Source: Physella acuta (Eukaryota; Mollusca; Gastropoda; Physidae). Taken from it: 64,000 nt of DNA. The translations under genes were made by a program, and so were the position numbers. The DNA lies in NCBI RefSeq assembly GCF_028476545.1, contig NW_026731694.1, positions 129,001 through 193,000 on the forward strand, written 5' to 3'. The notes below the pieces were generated by a model that worked only from the letters and a program-made list of their open reading frames with translations, was not told where the DNA came from and made no database searches. Each line of letters starts with the position of its first letter. Positions within the stretch are counted from its first letter, which is position 1. Below are positions 58,887-64,000 of this stretch, in pieces.

Positions 58887-59063
58887 AATTTCGAAACCTG
58901 TTTCAGAATTTAAATGAAATATAGAAATTAACAATTTGTTTTGTATTCACAATTGATTAGCCTTCAATAAATACATATGTTTTAACATTTTAGAATTTTT
59001 TTAAAAAAAATCTGCGTATATCGTATAAGACAAATGTCTGTTTCTCATTCCTGTGGTCTGGTA

Positions 59064-62000
59064 TTACATGATCCATGGGTCATTGGGACGGGACGGCAGG
59101 AATTTTTCTTCTTCGTTTCCGCTGTTGATGCGGATGGTGGAACGAATCCAGTTCAAGTAGGCTTGCACTTTGGTGAAGTAGCCCCATGCAGGCGCTGTAC
59201 AGTTCGGAGCTCCAAACGAAGTCACGCCAAACACCTGGTACACACCTGTACAAAGTAGAATGTAGAAAAATATTCAGAAACATGCAGCTAATTGATTATG
59301 TTTTAGTTAGGGAGGTCAGCGTGAACGAGTGAACGAAGAAGAAGAAGATTGTTTTCTCGTAGGGTAAATTTGTTTTTTTTTTTGTTTTTTTTTCAAATAT
59401 CAAGTTTAAACGTTATTACGCTTAAATTGAACCGTGTTTAGGGGTCGGCGTGGTCGAGTCGGTAAAGCTCATGGTTGCTAAACCGAAAAGTCACGAGTTC
59501 GAACCCTCGGGTAGATGAGGCTCGTTAGCTGGGGACAGCCACTCTTCTAGGAGAGACAACTCCAAAATTAAACGACTGCTGCATTGTAGTTTGTTCTTGG
59601 TTGGACAAAGGCTATGGAAGCAAATCCAAAATAATAATCATTAAAAAAGTTTTAAAAAACCCACGTTTTCTGATTGAACTAAAAAGTAGAAAATAAATGC
59701 TATAGGCCCTACATCACAATAATGCAAGCGATCACTCTACTATAAGCGATCAAAAACGTGGGGCGCCGAAGTAGAAGTAATATTACTATTGATTAGATAA
59801 TACTATTGACTTTTATTAGGGAGCTTGTAGAGAGTCAACAGTATTAGAAACTGTAAGAAAATCACGGCGCCCCACGTTTTTGCTCGCTTATAGTAGAGTG
59901 ATCGCTTGCATTATTGTGATGTAGGGCCTATAGCATTTATTTTCTACTTTTTAGTTCAATCAGAAAACGTGGGTTTTTTAAAACTTTTTTAATGATTATT
60001 ATTTTCTACTTTTTAGTCTTTGTCTGTTTGTTTGCATTAAAATCTTGCTATCGATTTTATCTTTTCACTTTTTTTGGGTAAACGAAGACAACTCGTAAAA
60101 AGACAACTCGTAAAAAGACAACTCGTAAAAAGACAACTCGTAAAAAGACAACTCGTAAAAAGACAACTCGTAAAAAACACGTTGTTTGAATACGTTACTG
60201 ACTAGAACACATAGATTTGAACCCGTGTCGAGTGGGATAGCAATCGTGTGCCCAACCACTCGACCATATCGTCTCCCCCAAACTGGCCTACCTCCTGTAA
60301 GTTTAAACTCGGTTCAAGCTAAATTCTCTGCCCCTAAGCCTGTGGCGACATGTGATCGTTCGCTTCACTGCGCGCGAGGTACGCGTCGCTGGTTTTTTTT
60401 GTAATGGCTAGCAGAGGAGAATTATATATATAGATTATATAGCGGTCTAAAATGCTCAATAAAATGTTTCCATTGATCAATTTAGTAATAATAACAATTG
60501 AATATTCAATGGTCATCCAAAAGAAAGCTTCCCTGAAAATTTCAGCGCGCTAGCTAACTGGGAAGTGCCAGAAATTTCGATCGCAAGATTGGATTGGAAA
60601 GACAAACAAATAAATAAATAAACACACAGAGAAAGCAAGTTAAAGAAAACGTGGGAAAAAGAAAAGCAGGCTGAAATCGGAGTCAATGGCCTCAATGGCG
60701 CAAAACCAGTTGACACGTAACGCTTAATTGTGTTGGAGGCGTGGTCGAGTCGGCAAAAAGCTCATGGTTGATACATTCGAACAGTCTCGAGTTCAAACCC
60801 ACTAGCAGATAAATCTCGATCCCCTTCAACACTAATAATTAAGAACGAAGAAAGAAGAAGAACCGTGTTTTATATCTATAAATTAATTTATTGTCCAAAT
60901 GCATATTTCAGTTGAGAGTGGAAAAATAAAGCGAGAGTGATCTCCCTTAAACTTTCTTGAATATACTTATATGACACTAAGGGGGATGGGAACTCGGTTT
61001 ATAGACATGATTTTTAATTAATTTTTAATTATCTAAACTTTTTAAAATAGAATAGAATCTTGTAGAAAAAAAAAGAATTGCGAACCAAATGAACAGCTAA
61101 CAATGTGTGTATAATAGTACGCAATATTAACACTTTATAATTTTTTTTTTTGAGAAATCGGAAGTAGCGTAAAGTACTACTTCCGGTCAACGGAAATTAC
61201 TCTAAATTTGAGAGTAGATATCTTACTTATATGTAAAATGCTGTTTATGTATCTGAAACAGTAGTGAAGTTATAGGATTTTAAAAAAAATTAGAATAAGT
61301 TCTACTTCCGGTTGTCGTTGAAAAGTTAATACAAAACTACAAATTTAATATAATGCGTATATATGAAATTTCATCATCCTACATGTAACGGTACTCAAGT
61401 TATCGTGTTTACAGACATACACACACACACACATACATACACACACACACACAGAGATACGAACAAAATTGCAAATACGAAGTTTTATCCGACTCAGGGA
61501 GGTGTAAAATGTCGAGATTTGAGAAAATCTCGATTTCGATTTTTTTGTACGATTACAATACTTCCTCTATACTTGGTATACGAGAAAGTTTAGTGGAGAT
61601 CACTCCCGGTTTATTTTGTTCGCTTACAATACTCCCACTATACTTGGTATACAAAAAAGTTTAGGGGAGATCACTCCCGGTTTATTGTGTACGCTTACAA
61701 TACTTCCTCTATACTTGATATACGAGAAAGTAAGAAAGTGTAACTCACCGTCGAAGTTGGCAACCAAAGGCCCACCACTGTCACCCCTGCAAGTGTTTGT
61801 CTTGCCTCCAGGGGAGCATAACATGGTGTCCGGGTCGTAATTTTTGGAAGGGCAATTCATCCTGTTCTCACTCAGAGTAACCTGAGTTCCTTGCAAGACG
61901 CGCGGTGTTGTTTCTGTGGACGGAAGATCAATATAGCTTGATTGTATTTATAATTTTCAATTTTTAAAAATTTCAAACTTTTATTTAACTTTTATTTAAA

Positions 62001-63136
62001 TTGCTCCCTCTGTCTGTCTGTCTGACGTGCTTTAAGCTTCGTCATAGATTGAAACTGCCGAGCAAAATTTCGACTACTCCTAACCGACCAATTGATCTGA
62101 AACTTGGCACGTGGGTTGCAACCCAATGACATTGACAATGTAATCTGATATCAATTTTCACTTAATTGGATGCCTAATTAATGTTAAAGAGTTTATTAAA
62201 ATTTCCTAAATAAAGTACAAATTACCGCGCTATTATACGAACTTCTTTTTCTTGTTTGTTTCGTGCGTAATTGTTTTTTAGTCATGAAACTCTTTTGTAT
62301 TAAAAGTTTTAAAGTACTGACAAAAATGCATTTAAAAAAAGTTTTAATAACCCGCCTTTATGTAATAATGCACTAACAAAAGAGAAAATAATTTATTTTG
62401 TTTAAATATATAACAGTGAACTACAATTTAAATAACTAATAATAAAATAACAATTTTAAGCAGTATCCTTCTCCATAATCCTTACCAGTGGCGTAGGCAG
62501 GGGGGGTGGGGGGGGGGGGGGGTCATAACCCCCCCATAGACCCCTTGGTATATATAAAAAGTATGAGGGGGTGCAAATCGAAAGTTTGAGGGGGGGTGCA
62601 AATCGAAAGTTTGTCCCCGGGTAAAAATTGGAACCCCCACCCCCTTGAGACGATCCTGGCTACGCCACTGATCCTAACCCTAGCTTTAAATTGGAAACAT
62701 ACCAGTTGGAGATGTATAGCCCCATCCAGAGGCTATATACTTCTGATGAGGCTCGGGTTTCGCGTCAGAATCTGGCAGGCACGCCGGCTGGATGTAGTCA
62801 TTGAACTGGAACCCACGGCCGTACTTCGGCTTGATTTTGATCAGAGCGATGTCGTTGATTATCTTAACTACATTACCATCAGCTAAAGGAATAAAATAAA
62901 GGTATTACTTCTATCTTTTGTTGATAGCAGATTGATCTAACCTAAACATAAATCACATTATGTATTTCAGAAAATTTGTTTTAAATTAATTTTTTTTTAA
63001 ATTATTCTCTGAAGCAAAATCCAATCTCTAGTACATGAAGTAAGTTACCAATGGCAACAGCAAAATCCTCAACTGGTCTCAAGCTAATAGTACCATCTAT
63101 AATACCAAGCACATCTACCATATAATACCAACAGGA
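59064..63136 (-). CDS. Chymotrypsin-fold (S1) serine protease, 3' part
   Basis: Minus-strand exons: 63049-63136 (tentative), 62703-62882, 61749-61913, 59064-59245 (stop TAA). All introns are GT-AG and phase 1. Exon 62703 encodes INDIALIKIKPKYG, with the catalytic Asp of the DIAL motif, and YIASGWGYTSPT. Exon 61749 encodes CSPGGKTNTCRGDSGGPLV, with the catalytic Ser. The last exon encodes VYQVFGVTSFGAPNC and WGYFTKVQAYLNWI plus a 24-residue polar tail. Cysteines fit the 168-182 and 191-220 disulfides. Six residues before the Ser stands Asn, not the Asp of trypsins, so specificity is not trypsin-like by this rule. The catalytic His exon is not seen: the tentative exon starts SCWYYMVDV, just past where it should be, and about 20 residues before the Asp exon are unaccounted for. 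The 5' exons are probably right of the window. Likely a secreted endopeptidase. Confidence 0.82.
59442..59640 (+). repeat. tRNA-derived SINE family 1, best copy
   Basis: Head GGTCGGCGTGGTCGAGTCGG (A-box region), B box GAGTTCGAACCCTCGGG, body CTAGGAGAGACAACTCCAAA, tail GGACAAAGGCTATGGAAGCA. It lies in an intron of the protease gene, opposite to its transcription. Confidence 0.88.
59628..60005. mobile_element. Large hairpin (foldback element), arms about 130 bp
   Basis: AAAATAATAATCATTAAAAA ... CAAAAACGTGGGGCGCC at 59628-59767 is repeated in inverted form as GGCGCCCCACGTTTTTG ... at about 59863-60005, with few mismatches. The spacer is about 95 bp. It shares CTAAAAAGTAGAAAATAA with the foldback at 41185. 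No coding content. Confidence 0.9.
60087..60176. repeat. 15-bp tandem repeat x 6
   Basis: GACAACTCGTAAAAA units, perfect or nearly so. The reverse-frame FYELS pentapeptide repeat is a by-product. Confidence 0.95.
60640..60830 (+). repeat. SINE family 1 fragments
   Basis: A tail (GAAAAGCAGGCTGAAATCGG, 60661-60715) is followed by the head of another copy (GGCGTGGTCGAGTCGGC and CAGTCTCGAGTTCAAACCC). Confidence 0.6.
60920..61740 (-). mobile_element. Dispersed repeat R1 plus two partial tandem ends
   Basis: GCGAGAGTGATCTCCCTTAA to CTTCCTCTATACTTGGTATA, with (CA)n at 61417-61452. Two further short R1 ends follow (AGGGGAGATCACTCCCGGTT). The last stops about 10 bp from the donor of the protease Ser exon. 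Confidence 0.8.
61975..62340. repeat. Repeat fragment with (CTGT)n
   Basis: CTGTCTGTCTGTCTGACG, then CCAATTGATCTGAAACTTGG and TTTTTTAGTCATGAAACTC. The last part matches the ends of the 47885-49075 repeats. Confidence 0.5.
62486..62670. mobile_element. hAT MITE (GTGGCGTAGGCAGGG ends)
   Basis: Same ends as 24984-25224 and the same GTGCAAATCGAAAGTTTG core. Flanks ATCCTTAC and ATCCTAAC (one mismatch). It lies in an intron of the protease gene. Confidence 0.85.
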
Positions 63137-63141
63137 CTTGG

Positions 63142-63240
63142 ACGTATGTACTACGTCGCTGAGTCCACTCAGCTTTGATGGGTACCTGACTCTCGTTAAG
63201 GAAAGTAAAAACAACTTCCCTTCATGTGCCGTGGTCGAGG
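63142..63240 (+). repeat. SINE family 2 fragment
   Basis: CGCTGAGTCCACTCAGCTTT and GATGGGTACCTGACTC match the SINE body. It adjoins the tentative protease exon. Confidence 0.6.
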
Positions 63241-63388
63241 AACGGATGAACTCAACTGTCCATTGTTCTGTGAATCTACTGGAATTTTACTTAGATCTAC
63301 ATTGGTGGAGAACGTCTTCTTTTTCCGTGACCGTTCATGAAATCGACTCCTTGTGGTCATTCGATTACAAAATAGTTCACATTGTAAG

Positions 63389-63484
63389 AATAAGGCTGGT
63401 AAGTAGGTCACCAACCAATTCTAGGGCTCATGCAGGTTTTAGTGAGCCGTAGAACTGGTTGGTGACCTACTTACCAGCCCTATT
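63389..63484. mobile_element. 97-bp palindrome, second copy
   Basis: AATAAGGCTGGTAAGTAGGT ... ACCTACTTACCAGCCCTATT, the same element as 12384-12479, with its loop sequence in the opposite orientation. Confidence 0.9.
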
Positions 63485-63667
63485 GCCACCATTTGTAAGC
63501 CGCTAAAGAAAGTTAAATAGAAGGTTTTTATAGTTACATATATTTAGGAAGTAGTCTTTGTGTTTGATGAACTTCTCTACTTTAAACTTTTCATCTTCAT
63601 CTTCGTCTTTCAATTGGTCAATGTCTCCAACAACTACTTTATAATTGGCGTATTTGCTGAAATTTTT

Positions 63668-63696
63668 GAATATTATATATATATATATATATATAG
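63668..63696. repeat. Short (TA)n microsatellite
   Basis: About 28 bp of TA. No exon is recognised between 63485 and 63754. Confidence 0.8.
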
Positions 63697-63754
63697 TTTG
63701 TGTGTCGGCTCGTAACACGGTAACTAATTGTGGTCAGGAGTATATAATTGTTTA

Positions 63755-64000
63755 GGGGTCGTCCATAAATGACGTCACACTCGTAAGGGGGAGGGGGTCC
63801 GTAACTTTGTGAAGGTGTGTGATGATGGGGAGGGGGGGGGGGGGGTTCAGATGGTGCGACGTCACACTTTTGCATCATAAAAAAGCAATGTTAGAAAATG
63901 AATTTTCGAAGTTATTTCGTGTTTTTGAAAATTGTTTGAATAAAATGTAATAGGAATCGATTAAAATACTATATTTTGACAGAGTTCGGACAAGATTTTG
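63755..64000. mobile_element. MITE of the 1760-2176 family, cut by the window end
   Basis: GGGGTCGTCCATAAATGACG, then GGTCCGTAACTTTGTG and GTTCAGATGGTGCGACGTCA, matches the element in intron 5 of copy 0 over its left 250 bp. Confidence 0.8.

Noticed and set aside
59442-59520. tRNA gene
   Set aside because: A-box and B-box motifs are present but the cloverleaf is degenerate, and the sequence recurs with a common non-tRNA tail, so it is a SINE.

Overview
The window looks like AT-rich, intron-rich animal nuclear DNA, probably from a lophotrochozoan and most plausibly a gastropod mollusc. That guess rests on small secreted multi-exon genes in tandem arrays, GT-AG introns, tRNA-derived SINEs, many hAT-type elements with 8-bp target duplications, and Helitrons. 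No ribosomal or mitochondrial sequence is visible and no species can be named. Coding sequence is only a few percent of the window; nearly all long open frames are repeats.

Region 1 (1-30.2 kb, + strand) is a tandem array of a secreted protein family that I do not recognise. There are three six-exon copies (A 4243-13728, B 15774-22613, C 23602-30080) and the last three exons of a more divergent copy (1087-2751). Exon lengths (88, 143, 131, 145, 116 and 79 nt) and intron phases are identical in A, B and C. The product is about 233 residues, with a signal peptide, 7-8 mature cysteines and conserved N-glycosylation sequons. Copy B has a stop codon in exon 2. Many exon-intron borders here have grown into minisatellites, some of which multiply the splice donor itself.

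Region 2 (about 31.9-58.4 kb, + strand) is a triplicated segment of roughly 7.5-11 kb per unit, each carrying one Kunitz protease-inhibitor gene (33482, 43516, 50046). The third unit keeps two Kunitz domains. In the first two units the second-domain exon carries a hAT element and has lost its core, leaving single-domain proteins. The units differ by insertions (two Helitrons, a LINE-like retroposon, SINEs, foldback elements), so each unit supplies the empty site for the others.

Region 3 (59.0-63.1 kb, - strand) holds the 3' part of a chymotrypsin-fold (S1) serine protease gene, including the catalytic Asp and Ser exons and the C-terminal exon. Its 5' end lies beyond the window or is obscured by a SINE. 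Kunitz inhibitors beside a serine protease and an array of secreted glycoproteins suggest a secretory locus; a functional link is inference only.
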